Notes: generated by a model not told the origin, from the sequence alone. A stretch of 64,000 nucleotides of DNA from Actinoallomurus iriomotensis (GCF_030269445.1 NZ_BSTJ01000010.1:248001-312000); one strand, 5' to 3'; counted from the first letter of the stretch, positions 42,895-52,226 are shown. Numbers and translations: made by a program.

Positions 42895-43746
42895 CTAGCG
42901 CTGACCGATGAGGTTCGCCGACTGCCACGCGCCGGGACGTACGCCGGCCTCGCGGAGGAAGAAGGCCGAGAAGTTCGAGGCGTCGGCGAAGCCCAGCCGC
43001 CGTCCGCATCGGGCCGGGCTCAGGCGATCGTGGGCCAGCAGCCGCTTGGCCTCCAGGAGGAGCCGCTCGCACAGGTAGTCCTTGGCGGTACGGCCGGTCG
43101 CCGCCCGGACGCCGCGCGACAGCGTCCGCGGCGAGTATCCGAGTCTGCGTCCGTAGTGGGCGACGTCATGATGAACGCGGAAGTCCTCCTCCACGGCGTC
43201 GCGGAAGCGGTGGAAGACGGCGTTGCCGGGCCGGCCGGCGCCGGCGGGCGGGTCGAGCCGGAGCAGCAGCGCGGACAGGAGCAGGCCGGGGAGTTCTCCG
43301 GTCCGGGCGTCCTCGGTGGCGCCGGCCTCGAGACGGAGATGCCCGAGCGCGGCCGTGACCAACGGCCACACCGCGTCGGCGGCGGCCCAGCACGCCGAAA
43401 CGCCCGGGTCGGCGGCCAGGGCCCGGCTGCCGGGCGTGACCGGCGCGGTCGGCACGAACAGGACCAGATCGCCGGCGAGGTCCCCGAGGTCGTCCCAGCG
43501 GTGCACCACGCCGGGCCGGATCCACACCACGTCTCTCGGCGCCAGCGGGTGAGCGGAGAAGTCGATCGAGACCCGTCCCCGGCCGCGGCGGACCACCGCG
43601 AGCACGTGGAAGTCGCCGCGCTGGGTCGAGCCGTCGTTCAGCCGCCGCAACCGGGCGAAGGACATCGTCTCCACGGGTGCCGAAGCCTCCCGCGGAGGCT
43701 GGTAGGTGAGCTGCCGGATCGTGGCCACGTGTCCATTTTTCACCAT
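42895..43746 (-). CDS. AraC-family transcriptional regulator
   Basis: A 283-residue regulator with an N-terminal cupin sensor (RGDFHVLAVVRRGRGRVSIDF; DVVWIRPGVVHRWDDLGD) and a C-terminal AraC DNA-binding domain, its two helix-turn-helix units seen as VAHYGRRLGYSPRTLSRGVR and CGRRLGFADASNFSAFFLREAG. ATG at 43746 is chosen; the frame is open to 43806. It abuts the dinB stop convergently and is divergent from an alpha/beta hydrolase, its probable target. Confidence 0.87.
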   Translation of the reverse strand: MVKNGHVATIRQLTYQPPREASAPVETMSFARLRRLNDGSTQRGDFHVLAVVRRGRGRVSIDFSAHPLAPRDVVWIRPGVVHRWDDLGDLAGDLVLFVPTAPVTPGSRALAADPGVSACWAAADAVWPLVTAALGHLRLEAGATEDARTGELPGLLLSALLLRLDPPAGAGRPGNAVFHRFRDAVEEDFRVHHDVAHYGRRLGYSPRTLSRGVRAATGRTAKDYLCERLLLEAKRLLAHDRLSPARCGRRLGFADASNFSAFFLREAGVRPGAWQSANLIGQR

Positions 43747-43831
43747 GCCGTGTCCGGCCGTGACGATGCGCCGGGCGGGGGCGCGCGCTTGAGTGGATGA
43801 CGACACAATCCGCTATGAGCAGGGAGTTCTC

Positions 43832-44623
43832 ATGACCGCCGCCATCGCAACCGGCCTTCCCGTCTATGACCACCGCCCGGGGGAGGGGCTGACACTGGTA
43901 TTTCTTCACTATTGGGGAGGGGCGGCGCGCACCTGGCGACCGGTGATCGACCGGCTGCCCGGACGCGGCACGCTGAGCATCGAGGCCCGCGGGTGGGGAC
44001 GCTCCCGCGCGTTGCCCGGCCCGTACACCCTGGAGCAGCTCGCCCGCGACACGCGCGCCGTCATCGCCGACGCCGGGGTGACCGATTACGTGCTCGTCGG
44101 GCACTCCATGGGCGGCAAGGTGGCCCAACTCGTGGCCGCCGCGCGTCCGGCGGGGCTCGCCGGGCTCGTCCTCGTCGGGCCCGGACCGGCCCGGCCCGCC
44201 GCCGTCGTCACCCCCGAATACCGGGAAGCGCTGTCGCACGCCTACGACTCCGACGAGACCACCGCCGCGGCCCGTGACACCGTCCTGACCGCCACACCGC
44301 TGAGCGACGATCTCAGGGCCCAGATCCTGGCCGACTCTCGCGCCGGCGCTCCCGCGGCCCGCATCGAGTGGCCGCTGCACGGGATCGCCCAGGACATCAC
44401 CCGCGAGGCCCGCGACATCGACGTGCCCGTCCTCGTCGTCGCCGGTGAACACGACCGCGTGGAGCCGGCGGGGGTGCTCCGCGACAATCTGCTGCCCTAC
44501 CTGCGCCGCGCGGACCTAAGCGTGATCCCCGGCAGCGGGCACCTCATCCCCCTGGAGGCACCCGACGAGCTCGCCCTGATCCTCCGGGACGCACCGTCTG
44601 CCCCCAGCGGTGGTCGAGGCTGA
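43832..44623 (+). CDS. Alpha/beta hydrolase
   Basis: A 263-residue serine hydrolase: LVFLHYWGGAARTW (oxyanion region), IEARGWGRS, nucleophile elbow VGHSMGGK, acid VVAGEHDRV and base GSGHLIPLE. The family covers haloperoxidase-like and esterase-like enzymes; substrate cannot be chosen. ATG at 43832 follows AGGGAG. Divergent from the AraC regulator with an 85-bp gap. Confidence 0.87.
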   Translation: MTAAIATGLPVYDHRPGEGLTLVFLHYWGGAARTWRPVIDRLPGRGTLSIEARGWGRSRALPGPYTLEQLARDTRAVIADAGVTDYVLVGHSMGGKVAQLVAAARPAGLAGLVLVGPGPARPAAVVTPEYREALSHAYDSDETTAAARDTVLTATPLSDDLRAQILADSRAGAPAARIEWPLHGIAQDITREARDIDVPVLVVAGEHDRVEPAGVLRDNLLPYLRRADLSVIPGSGHLIPLEAPDELALILRDAPSAPSGGRG

Positions 44624-44692
44624 GACGACCGCCGTGAACGGAAACGACCCGGACTTCCTGATCAGCGGCGTGCCGGTCGCCCGGTGCACTCC

Positions 44693-45331
44693 TCACGCCG
44701 GTGCGTGGGACGATCTCGGAGCCGGAAAGTCGTCGGCGGCGAACTCTACGGCGTCGGGCGGCACGTCGAGGAAGCCGTCACCGCTCGGGTGCTCGAGCCG
44801 GTAGCCGATGACCGCGCGCGTTCGCAGGTCGACGCCGGTGCTGCTCACCGTCAACTCGGCCCCGGCGAACTCGCCGGAGCGCACGCGGACGCGGACGCCG
44901 GGCATGAAGCCGGAGGCGCCGTCGAGTGCCGGGTCGATGGGGTCGCGCCAGTGGGGTACCGCCCGGCGCGGTCCGACCAGCAGGTCCATCGGGTGGTGAT
45001 AGTCGTCGGCGTCGTCCTGGACCTCAAAGCCCGTCGCGGTCAGGATCGCCGCGATCGCTCCGGTCATCGCCTCCGTCACCGTGCCCTGGTAGGCCAGCGA
45101 GATGTGCGTCTGCGAGCGGTCCTGGCGGTAGGCGCCTCGTCGGAGCACGGCCATGGCCGCCGCCGACAGCTCCGCACCGCATTTCCAGGAAACCCACACG
45201 CCGTCACCCACGACGACGCGGACGCCACCGCGATCCTGCTCCGGACCGAGCACCGTCAGCCCGGCAGCGGTGAGTTCGTCGCGGACCGCGTCGGCCAACT
45301 CGTCATCCGTCATCGGCGCAAGATCCGTCAT
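44693..45331 (-). CDS. Hypothetical protein
   Basis: A 212-residue acidic soluble protein that I do not recognise. The first 115 residues (DELADAVRDELTAAGLTVLG; GVRVVVGDGVWVSWKCGAEL; ILTATGFEVQDDADDYHHP) look like a small alpha/beta domain; residues from about 140 (MPGVRVRVRSGEFAGAELTV) form a probable beta barrel ending FLDVPPDAVEFAADDFPAP. No membrane segment, signal or paralogue in the window. Convergent with the preceding hydrolase. Confidence 0.65.
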   Translation of the reverse strand: MTDLAPMTDDELADAVRDELTAAGLTVLGPEQDRGGVRVVVGDGVWVSWKCGAELSAAAMAVLRRGAYRQDRSQTHISLAYQGTVTEAMTGAIAAILTATGFEVQDDADDYHHPMDLLVGPRRAVPHWRDPIDPALDGASGFMPGVRVRVRSGEFAGAELTVSSTGVDLRTRAVIGYRLEHPSGDGFLDVPPDAVEFAADDFPAPRSSHAPA

Positions 45332-45397
45332 CGACCAGAGCGTAGCGGCCCCGTCGTATGGCCGCTCGATTCGGCAGGACAGGAGCGGAACGTGCGG

Positions 45398-46129
45398 CTA
45401 CGCGGCGTAGGTGCGCAGGACTTCCAGGGCCGTCGCGCCGTACGGGCCGGTGGTGCGCAGGCCGGACTCGGCCGGGCTCAGCCGCTGGGCCGCGACGCGG
45501 CAGAACGCCCCGGCGGGCCCGGTGATGGCCGACTCCGCGTCGTCCGGGCCGTACCGCCACACGGTCGTGCCGTCCGGGGCGGTCAGCGCGCACGACACCG
45601 GGTGCTCGCCGGCTCCGGTCAGCGCCAGGGCGTACGGCAGCGTGCGGTGGGCCAGCCACGCGACGTGACGCAGCCGCTCGGTGTCGGGGAAGGCCAGGCC
45701 CAGCGGCCCGGCGATGTCGAGGCCGTGCGCCCAGTGCTCGGCCAGCCGGGTGGTCGCCAGCGTGGCCGGTTTCAGCGGCGCCTCGACCCACAGGAGAGGC
45801 CGCCCGGGGTCGGCCGACCGCAGCGCGGCGACCGCGGCGCGCCGCGCCTCGCGCCACCGCCGGAACACCTGCTCCGGCGACGTGCGCTCCGCGCGTACGA
45901 GGCGGTCCATCGACTCGTCCACCGACAGCCCGTCCGCCGGGCGGATCGCCGCGCCCGCGCCGGCCGCCGTGGCCGTCACTCCCTCCTCGGACTGGGCGAG
46001 GTGGAGCACGACGTCCGCGACGGTCCATCCTCCGGCGCCGGACGGCGAGGTCCACTGCGCCTCGTCCAGGCCGGCGAGGAGGCCCTCCAGCCGATCCTGC
46101 TCGGCGGTCAGGTCATCGAAGATCGTCAC
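45398..46129 (-). CDS. Maleylpyruvate isomerase/DinB-like family protein
   Basis: A 243-residue metal-binding four-helix protein of the TIGR03084-like group: GAGGWTVADVVLHLAQSEEG carries the first His and LAEHWAHGLDIAG the others, with a C-terminal SCP2-like part (VSCALTAPDGTTVWRYGPDD). GTG at 46129 has AGGAGGAG upstream and overlaps the stop of the second LigD-type gene (GTGA), so the two are an operon. The link between them is unexplained. It is a distant relative of the protein at 34861. Confidence 0.8.
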   Translation of the reverse strand: MTIFDDLTAEQDRLEGLLAGLDEAQWTSPSGAGGWTVADVVLHLAQSEEGVTATAAGAGAAIRPADGLSVDESMDRLVRAERTSPEQVFRRWREARRAAVAALRSADPGRPLLWVEAPLKPATLATTRLAEHWAHGLDIAGPLGLAFPDTERLRHVAWLAHRTLPYALALTGAGEHPVSCALTAPDGTTVWRYGPDDAESAITGPAGAFCRVAAQRLSPAESGLRTTGPYGATALEVLRTYAA

Positions 46130-47091
46130 GACTCCTCCTGGGCACGGCGGGCGCGGGCCCGGCGTTTGCCCTCGTGCATCGCCTGGACACGGGCGACCGG
46201 GATCGTACGGCCCTCCTCGACCAGGCCCGCGTCCAGCGGCCGGGGCTCGGGCATCTCCTCCGCCCACGGATCCCGGTCCGCGACCAGAGCCGGCACCGTA
46301 CGGATGGTGAAGTCGGCGGGCGTCACCGCGTCCAGGTCGTCCCACGACAGGGGGCAGGACACCGGCACGCCCGGCCGTACGCGCGGGCTGTAGGTGGCCA
46401 CCACCGTCGTCGCGCCGCCGGACCGGGTCGAGTCCAGGAACACCTTGCCCGCGCGGTCCTCGCGGATGAAGGCGGTGGTGGCGAGGCCGGGATCGAGGCG
46501 CTCCGCCCGCGCCGCGACCGCACGGGTCGCGGCGGCCACCTCCTCGTGCGGCGCCTCCGTGATCGGCACGAACACGTGGAGGCCCTTCGCGCCGCTGGTC
46601 TTCACGACGCCCGCCATGCCCACGTCCGCCAGCACCCGGCGTACGAGCCGCGCGGCACCGGCGGCCTCGGCGAACGCGCCACCGTCCGGCGGGTCGATGT
46701 CGAGCACCAGGTGGGTGGCGTGCGCCCGGTCGCCGGCCCGGATCAGCGCCGGGTGGTACTCCACCGCCCGCTGGTTGGCGAACCACAGCAGCGTACGGCG
46801 GTCGTCGCACAGCGCGTAGGACACCTTGCGCCGGGACGTCTCGGCCCACAGCGTGACCGTGTCGACCCACGGCGGCGCGTACTTGGGCACGTTCTTCTGC
46901 ATGAACGGGTCCTGACCGCGCAGCACGCGGACCACCGAGAGTGGCCGGCCGTGCAGCGCGGGGAGGATCCGGTCACGCACCGCGTCGAGATAGTCGACCA
47001 GGTCGCGCTTCGTGGCGTCCGCGCCCTCGAACAGCGGCTGGTCGAGGTTCGTCAGGGACACCCCGTCCCGCGTCTCGCCCGTACCGCTCAT
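46126..47091 (-). CDS. LigD-type DNA polymerase/primase domain protein (second paralogue)
   Basis: A 321-residue stand-alone polymerase domain: VSLTNLDQPLFEGADATK, VLRGQDPFMQKNVPKYAP (end-binding), catalytic LVLDIDPPDGG, VVKTSGAKGLHVFVP, VFLDSTRSGGATTVVATYSPR and a short C-tail. It lacks the C-terminal extension seen in the paralogue at 31466 and differs at the active-site border, so the two are not a recent duplication. ATG at 47091. Without Ku or ligase genes nearby the NHEJ role is inferred from the family. Confidence 0.9.
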   Translation of the reverse strand: MSGTGETRDGVSLTNLDQPLFEGADATKRDLVDYLDAVRDRILPALHGRPLSVVRVLRGQDPFMQKNVPKYAPPWVDTVTLWAETSRRKVSYALCDDRRTLLWFANQRAVEYHPALIRAGDRAHATHLVLDIDPPDGGAFAEAAGAARLVRRVLADVGMAGVVKTSGAKGLHVFVPITEAPHEEVAAATRAVAARAERLDPGLATTAFIREDRAGKVFLDSTRSGGATTVVATYSPRVRPGVPVSCPLSWDDLDAVTPADFTIRTVPALVADRDPWAEEMPEPRPLDAGLVEEGRTIPVARVQAMHEGKRRARARRAQEES

Positions 47092-47174
47092 CCGCTCACC
47101 TTCCCGGTCGGCGGGACGCCAGGTCAAGCCCCCCGGCCGGGCCGTGACGCCGGGAAGCGGCGAGCCGCACGCGG

Positions 47175-48026
47175 TCACTCCGCGCGCTGGAGCTCGGCGT
47201 GCTTGTCGAAGCCGATGTACAGCCGGGCCTCGGCGTTGGTGGCCAGACGCGCGAGGGTCTCCAGCTCCCGCACCCGCAGCAGGACCGGGTGATCGGCGTA
47301 CGCCCCGGCGGCCTCGGCGTGCAGCCGCAGGGCCTCCGCGTCGGACTCGGCCTGCAGGCGCTGGGTCTCCGCGCGGCCCTCCGCCTTGACCAGCTCGGTC
47401 TCGCGCCGGGACCGGGCGGTGATCCGCTCGGTCTCGGCCTTCGCCCGCGCCTCGATCGCCTCCCGCTCGGCCTTGGTGCGGGCCTCGACGAGCTGTGCCT
47501 CGCTGAGGCGCTCGGTCGCGAGCACGCGGTTCATGATCTCCTGCAGGTTCCCCGGGAACACGAGATCCTTGACGTCCGCTCGGAGAATGGCGATGCCGTA
47601 GCCGGAAGCCGCCTCCTGGACGTCGCCGAGAATGTCCTCGCTGAGCCGGTTGCGATTGGTGAGAATTCCCTCCAGCGTCATCGACGCGAGCGAACGCCGG
47701 GCGGCCAGCTGCACATCGCTGTAAAGGCGGTCGGCGTACGACTCGACCTTTTCCAGCGCGGCGGCCGGGTCGACGACGCGATACTGGGTGATGATGCTGA
47801 CCCGGACCGCGACCTTGTCGGAGGTCAGGATCTCCTGCCCCTTGAGCAGCAGCTCACGCTCGCGCATGTCGACCAGCACGATCTCCACGACCGGGCTGTT
47901 CCTGCGGCGGCGCTCGGCGTCCGGCACCTCGTAGCGCCCGGCCTCGAGCACGTCGGTCAGCCGGCCGTCCTCGTAGCGGAGGCCGCGGTGAGTGGACTTG
48001 ATGACGATTTCCCGCGTGCGTGCCAT
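47175..48026 (-). CDS. SPFH/Band-7 domain protein (slipin-like)
   Basis: A 283-residue prohibitin/stomatin-fold protein. Residues about 1-170 are the SPFH domain (GLRYEDGRLTDVLEAGRYEV; LLLKGQEILTSDKVAVRVS; GIAILRADVKDLVFPGN); residues 170-250 form a long charged coiled coil rich in EA repeats (AEREAIEARAKAETERITA). There is no N-terminal membrane helix, unusual for the family, so attachment must be indirect. Members scaffold membrane microdomains. No NfeD or protease partner is adjacent. Confidence 0.85.
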   Translation of the reverse strand: MARTREIVIKSTHRGLRYEDGRLTDVLEAGRYEVPDAERRRRNSPVVEIVLVDMRERELLLKGQEILTSDKVAVRVSIITQYRVVDPAAALEKVESYADRLYSDVQLAARRSLASMTLEGILTNRNRLSEDILGDVQEAASGYGIAILRADVKDLVFPGNLQEIMNRVLATERLSEAQLVEARTKAEREAIEARAKAETERITARSRRETELVKAEGRAETQRLQAESDAEALRLHAEAAGAYADHPVLLRVRELETLARLATNAEARLYIGFDKHAELQRAE

Positions 48027-48256
48027 GACGTTCTCCCACTGTTCTCGCGAAGGAGCCGCCCCGTAACAGGCCCGATGTGAAGGACGAGTTTTCGGATGGG
48101 AGACCTGTTATCAAAGGATGACTGTTCCGATTGCACCGGTTCCGGAAGGCCACTCGCTCCTGACCCTGCCGGGGCGGCTCATGAAGAACGATAGGACGCC
48201 CCATCGGAAATGGTCATCCGATTTATTCGGACAATGGCACGCCGAGGCGTGTGCGG

Positions 48257-49429
48257 TCAGCCGGCGTGTTCCGGCTCGGCCTGCGCGCGTCGCCGACGGC
48301 GGCCGGAGTACAGGTAGTTCTTCGGCCGGCGCAGAGCGGTGAACGCCCAGGCCATGTTGGGTTCGAGTGCCCAGCGCATGAGCCAGCGCACCGGCGGCGT
48401 GCACAGCAGCGTCGCGAGCAGCGCACCCGCCGCCCCGGCCGCCAGGACGCCCAGCACCGTGTGCAGGAAGGCGAAGTGGTACCAGCCGTAGTAGTCCGCG
48501 AGCTTGGTGGCGAAGCCGTGGAGCAGGTAGGCGTACAGCGTGGCCGACCCGAGCGAGGTGAACCAGTGCTGCCGCCGCGGTACCAGCGACAGGAACGCCA
48601 GGACCAGCACGGTCGCCGCCACGAGAAGGCCGAGCCGCATGCCCGTCCCGACGAGGTTGTTCACGTGGAGCGTCGGGTTGCCGCTGCGCCAGTACACCCA
48701 CTCGGTCGCCATGTGCCGGTCGACGAACAGGTACGTGACGGCGAACCCGCCGACCATGGTCAGCGCGCCGAGGACGGCGGCCCAGCCCTTCTTGAGGGTC
48801 TCGAAGTGCTCCGGCTTGAGGAACAGGCCCAGGACGTAGAAGGGCACCAGTCCGAAGACGCGATTCATCTCCAGGGTGCCGGGCAGCTGGCTCATCCCCG
48901 ACAGCAGGCTGATCACGACGGCGACCAGGATGGGGAAGCGGATCTGCTGCCAGACCGGCGTGGACAGCCGCCACGCGAACAGCGCCATCAGGAACCAGGT
49001 GAGGTAGTACGGGTCGAGCAGGCTGAGCTCGAACTTCGCGTGCCCGACCGCCCAGTGGTACGTGGAGTACGCCGTCTCGAAGACGAAATAGGGCACGGCC
49101 ACGTTGGTGAGCAGCTTGCGCGCCTTCCCGCCCGCGAAGGTGAAACGCCGCGTGAAGTAGCCGGTGATGACGATGAACACCGGCATGTGGAAGGTGTAGA
49201 CGAACAGGTAGAGCGCGTGCGCGAAGTGGATGTCGCGGAGGTTCTGGATGATGTGGCCCGCGACGACGAGCAGGATCGCGAAGAACTTGGCGTTGTCGAA
49301 GAACGGGTCGCGCTGCCGCGGCTTGCGGGCGGGCTCCGCGGCGGCCGGCTCCGCGAGTGACGACGGCGCCGGCAGGGCGGCCTGAGACCGCGGGAGCGGC
49401 TGGAACGCCGATGACTGGGGGGTGCTCAT
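48257..49429 (-). CDS. Acyltransferase 3-family membrane protein
   Basis: A 390-residue integral membrane acyltransferase with about ten helices. The first helix carries FFDNAKFFAILLVVAGHIIQN with the conserved His, followed by FHMPVFIVITGYFTRR, both typical of the OafA/fucose-4-O-acetylase-like group. The N-terminal 35 residues are Pro/Ala-rich and cytosolic. Likely O-acetylation of a cell-surface or secreted molecule. A 9-bp stem hairpin (49458-49480) lies just upstream of its start. Confidence 0.85.
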   Translation of the reverse strand: MSTPQSSAFQPLPRSQAALPAPSSLAEPAAAEPARKPRQRDPFFDNAKFFAILLVVAGHIIQNLRDIHFAHALYLFVYTFHMPVFIVITGYFTRRFTFAGGKARKLLTNVAVPYFVFETAYSTYHWAVGHAKFELSLLDPYYLTWFLMALFAWRLSTPVWQQIRFPILVAVVISLLSGMSQLPGTLEMNRVFGLVPFYVLGLFLKPEHFETLKKGWAAVLGALTMVGGFAVTYLFVDRHMATEWVYWRSGNPTLHVNNLVGTGMRLGLLVAATVLVLAFLSLVPRRQHWFTSLGSATLYAYLLHGFATKLADYYGWYHFAFLHTVLGVLAAGAAGALLATLLCTPPVRWLMRWALEPNMAWAFTALRRPKNYLYSGRRRRRAQAEPEHAG

Positions 49430-49844
49430 CAGGATCTACTTCGCTGGTCCGGTTCACCGGTCCTGGCGGCTCCAGGACCGAACTGGCGTCGCCGACCTTA
49501 CCTACTCATGTCGCCCCGGCGAACCGGACTTGGCGAACTCTCAGGGACCGTCCGGGAACTCGTGGTGCACGGCGGGACACGGGTTCGCGGATCCCGTACG
49601 GGCCAGGCGTGCGGACCGGACGCGACTCGTCCCACGTCAGCGGCGCGTTCACCGGTTCGGCGCCTCGCCGCAGGGGCGCGCTCCACGCCGAAACCGATGG
49701 CGGGCGCGCGGTTTCCGCGGAATCGACTTGACGACACGCATCGTTCCGGGGAGTGAGAGGGCCGCCGCCGCTCGGAGCGGGTCCGCTCATGACTAGAGTT
49801 GGACCGACGAAATTGGTGACAATCTCGGTGGTCAGGGGGACCGT
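49430..49844. other. Intergenic region between acyltransferase and GntR genes
   Basis: 415 bp without a gene I can support. It holds a hairpin CGGTCCTGG-CGGCT-CCAGGACCG at 49458-49480 in the leader of the acyltransferase gene, and a short palindrome ATTGGTGACAAT at 49812-49823, 20 bp upstream of the GntR start, that could be its operator. The open minus frame at 49498-49737 has no ribosome binding site or family resemblance. Confidence 0.45.
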
Positions 49845-50504
49845 GTGGGGGAGGGCAACGGCAGCGATCGGGCCGTGGTGGCCGGCATCCGGGAGGCCAT
49901 CCTCACCGGCGAGTTCGTCCCGAATCAGCGCCTGGTCGAGGCGGACCTGTCGGAGCGCTTCGCCGCCAGCCGCGCCAGGGTCCGCGCGGCGCTGCTCGAA
50001 CTGACCAACGAGGGACTGGTCGAGCGGGTGCAGAACCGCGGCGCCCGCGTCCGCGCCGTACGCCTCGAAGAGGCGATCGAGATCTCCGAGGTGCGCATGG
50101 TGCTGGAAGGCCTGTGCGCCGCGAAGGCCGCCACCCGGATCACCGAGGCCGAGTCGGAGGAGCTGGAGCGGATCGGCGAGAACATGCGCGAGGCCGTCGC
50201 GTCGGGCGACGTGCTCGGCTACTCCCGCCTGAACGAGCGCCTCCACCGCCGCGTCCGCGAGATCAGCGGCCAGCACACCGCCGCGACCGTCCTCGAACGC
50301 CTGCGCGCCCAGAACGTCCGCCACCAGTTCCGCCTGGCGATGCACCCCGGCCGTCCGACCGTCTCCCTGCCGGAGCACCTGGCCATCATCGACGCGATCC
50401 GCGCCCACGACGCGGAGGCCGCCGAGGCCGCCGCCCGCGCCCACCTGCGCAGCGTGATCCGCACCCTCCCGGAGGCCGCCCGCCGTCCGGCCGAGCCCGC
50501 GTAG
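49845..50504 (+). CDS. GntR-family regulator (FadR/FCD subgroup)
   Basis: A 219-residue regulator: the winged-helix domain has REAILTGEFVPNQRLVEADLSE in outline, FAASRARVRAALLELTNEGLV and VQNRGARVRAV; the FCD ligand domain has VRMVLEGLCAAKAATRIT, LGYSRLNERLHRRVREISG (metal His) and PEHLAIIDAIRAHDAEAAE. FCD members sense carboxylates or sugar acids. GTG at 49845 after GGGGGA; GTG at 49843 is out of frame. No catabolic gene is adjacent, so the target is unknown. Confidence 0.87.
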   Translation: MGEGNGSDRAVVAGIREAILTGEFVPNQRLVEADLSERFAASRARVRAALLELTNEGLVERVQNRGARVRAVRLEEAIEISEVRMVLEGLCAAKAATRITEAESEELERIGENMREAVASGDVLGYSRLNERLHRRVREISGQHTAATVLERLRAQNVRHQFRLAMHPGRPTVSLPEHLAIIDAIRAHDAEAAEAAARAHLRSVIRTLPEAARRPAEPA

Positions 50505-50640
50505 CCCCCGCCCGGGGCCAGGTGAGCGGTGCCGCACACAGGGCATCCGATGGGGTGACGCCGCGTGAAGGCGGGGGCGACCAGGCCGGGGCGAGCGACG
50601 GTGGCGCCGAACACGCCGATCTCGCCGCCCGGTTTCCGTC

Positions 50641-50760
50641 TCAGTGGGCCGTGGGGGACAGGCGGTCGGCGAGCAGCCGGAGCGCGTTCACGACCTCGGC
50701 GACGCGTTCCGGGTCGTCCGTGCCGAGCGCCGTGCCGATGGCCTGGTCGCCGAGGCGGCT
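50641..50760 (-). pseudogene. C-terminal remnant of a small regulator-like protein
   Basis: The minus-strand frame ending at 50641 reads RLGDQAIGTALGTDD, then PERVAEVVNALRLLADRLSP and a stop. It has the look of the last helices of a MarR-type regulator. Nothing upstream of about 50760 continues it; there the divergent hydrolase remnant begins. Confidence 0.4.
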
Positions 50761-51465
50761 CGCCGACGCTTACACCGTGGTGACCTACGACCGCAGGGGA
50801 CTGGCGCGCGGCACCGTCGACGACCCCCGCCGTCCGGTGACCATGGCCGCCCACGTGGACGACGCCCACCGCCTGCTCGCCGCCGTCACCGACGAGCCCG
50901 CGTTCATGCTCGGGTGCGGCTTCGGCGCCCTGATCGGCCTCCACCTGGGCCGCCGAGCATCCCGGGCGGCTGGCCGCGCTCGTCGCGTACGAGAGCCCGT
51001 CGCCCCCGCGCTGCTGCCGGCCGCCGAACGCGCACGGCACGAGGAGGAGCTCGCCCACCTCCAGCGGGTCCGCGGGAGAAGGGCATGGCCGCGGCGCTCG
51101 CGGAGATCGCCCACGTCCTCGGCATCGACCCCGCCCGCGAGACCGAGCCCGGCCTCACTCCGCACCCGATGACGCCCGAGCGCGCCGCCGACTTCCGGCA
51201 CTTCGTGGAGCACGACTTCGACGCGCTTCTCGCCGACACGTTCGACCCGCGGTCCGCACTGGGAACGGGCGTGCGCGTCGTGCCCGCGGTCGGCCGCACC
51301 ACCCCGGGCGCCGTGTTCGGCCGCGGGTGCGCCGAGGAACCGGCGAAGGCGCTCGGCGCCGAACCCGCGGAGTTCCCCGGCGGCCACAACGGCGACCTGT
51401 CCCACCCCAGCGCGTACGCCGCCCGCCTCCGCGAGGTGCTGGAGCCCTCCCGGACGACGGTCTGA
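50757..51465 (+). pseudogene. Alpha/beta hydrolase remnant, N-terminus lost and two frame breaks
   Basis: Recognisable hydrolase pieces are spread over three frames: ADAYTVVTYDRRGLARG and the elbow MLGCGFGALIGLHLG (Cys in the Ser position) in the first, EHPGRLAALVAYESPSPP from about 50952 in the second, and from about 51075 MAAALAEIAHVLGID through to EFPGGHNGDLSHP in the third. The start and oxyanion strand are missing at the left junction with the minus-strand remnant. Not functional as read. Confidence 0.7.
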
Positions 51466-51474
51466 TCGGGGGGG

Positions 51475-52128
51475 TTATCTCTCGGGTTCTTCGACCGGTG
51501 GGGTGCGCCGCTCGGACGAGAGGCGCGCCGACCACTGCCGTACCAGGCGTGACATCGCCTCGGCGCGTCGTTGCCGGCGGAACTCCACACGGCCGGCGAT
51601 CCACAGGCAGAAGGCCGCCAGCGGCAGTTCGGCGCAGAAGGCGAGGAGCAGGGCGATCGCCAGCTCGCGGTGGCTGTCCGCCGTCACCACGTCGAACCAG
51701 GCGTCGACCAGCAGCAGGGTGCCGGTCATCGCGGCGCTCAGCTCGATGTGCTCGCGTCCCTTCTGCGCCAGCCAGCCGGTGCGGATGAGCATGGCGCACA
51801 GCGCGAGGTCGAACCCGATCCACGACGCGCCGTAGTGCGCCGCCTCGTGCCGCGTCGGCAGGATGAAGACGAGCCCGGCGACCCACGGCAGCATGAGCAG
51901 GCCGACGCCGATGACCAGCCAGCCGATCCAGCGCGGCACCACGGGGGCGGGCCGCAGCGCGCCGGTGAGCGCGCCCTCCATCCGCTCCGTACGGGCGGTC
52001 TCGGGCGGTTCGACGGCATGGACCGACTCTGTCGAGTGGTCGACGCGCGGCTCTGCGGGGAGATCCTCGGATGGGCACACCGGAGGATCCGGACACTGCT
52101 CGTCCTCGGGGCGGGGGGTGTGGGCCAT
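51475..52128 (-). CDS. Membrane protein of unknown function
   Basis: A 217-residue protein: an acidic, Pro-rich cytosolic N-terminus of about 65 residues, then four hydrophobic helices (WIGWLVIGVGLLMLPWVAGLV; WIGFDLALCAMLI; MTGTLLLVDAWFDVV; LAIALLLAFCAELPLAAFCL) and a basic C-terminal tail (RRQRRAEAMSRLVRQW). I do not recognise a family. ATG at 52128 is preceded by GAATATAGAGAT rather than a Shine-Dalgarno, hinting at a leaderless message. Confidence 0.7.
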   Translation of the reverse strand: MAHTPRPEDEQCPDPPVCPSEDLPAEPRVDHSTESVHAVEPPETARTERMEGALTGALRPAPVVPRWIGWLVIGVGLLMLPWVAGLVFILPTRHEAAHYGASWIGFDLALCAMLIRTGWLAQKGREHIELSAAMTGTLLLVDAWFDVVTADSHRELAIALLLAFCAELPLAAFCLWIAGRVEFRRQRRAEAMSRLVRQWSARLSSERRTPPVEEPER

Positions 52129-52226
52129 ATCTCTATATTCAGGGCACGAACGGGGTAGGTGGGCCTCTCCGGGAGCTGATCCCGGAGAGGGCCCGGTCGT
52201 CACGTTCGTAAGCTTGGAGGTTCACG

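Noticed and set aside
48118-48342. A possible 74-codon plus-strand gene between the SPFH and acyltransferase genes
   Set aside because: No ribosome binding site, its second half is antisense to the acyltransferase end, and no family resemblance. It was left out, though the first 40 codons look less biased than a shadow.
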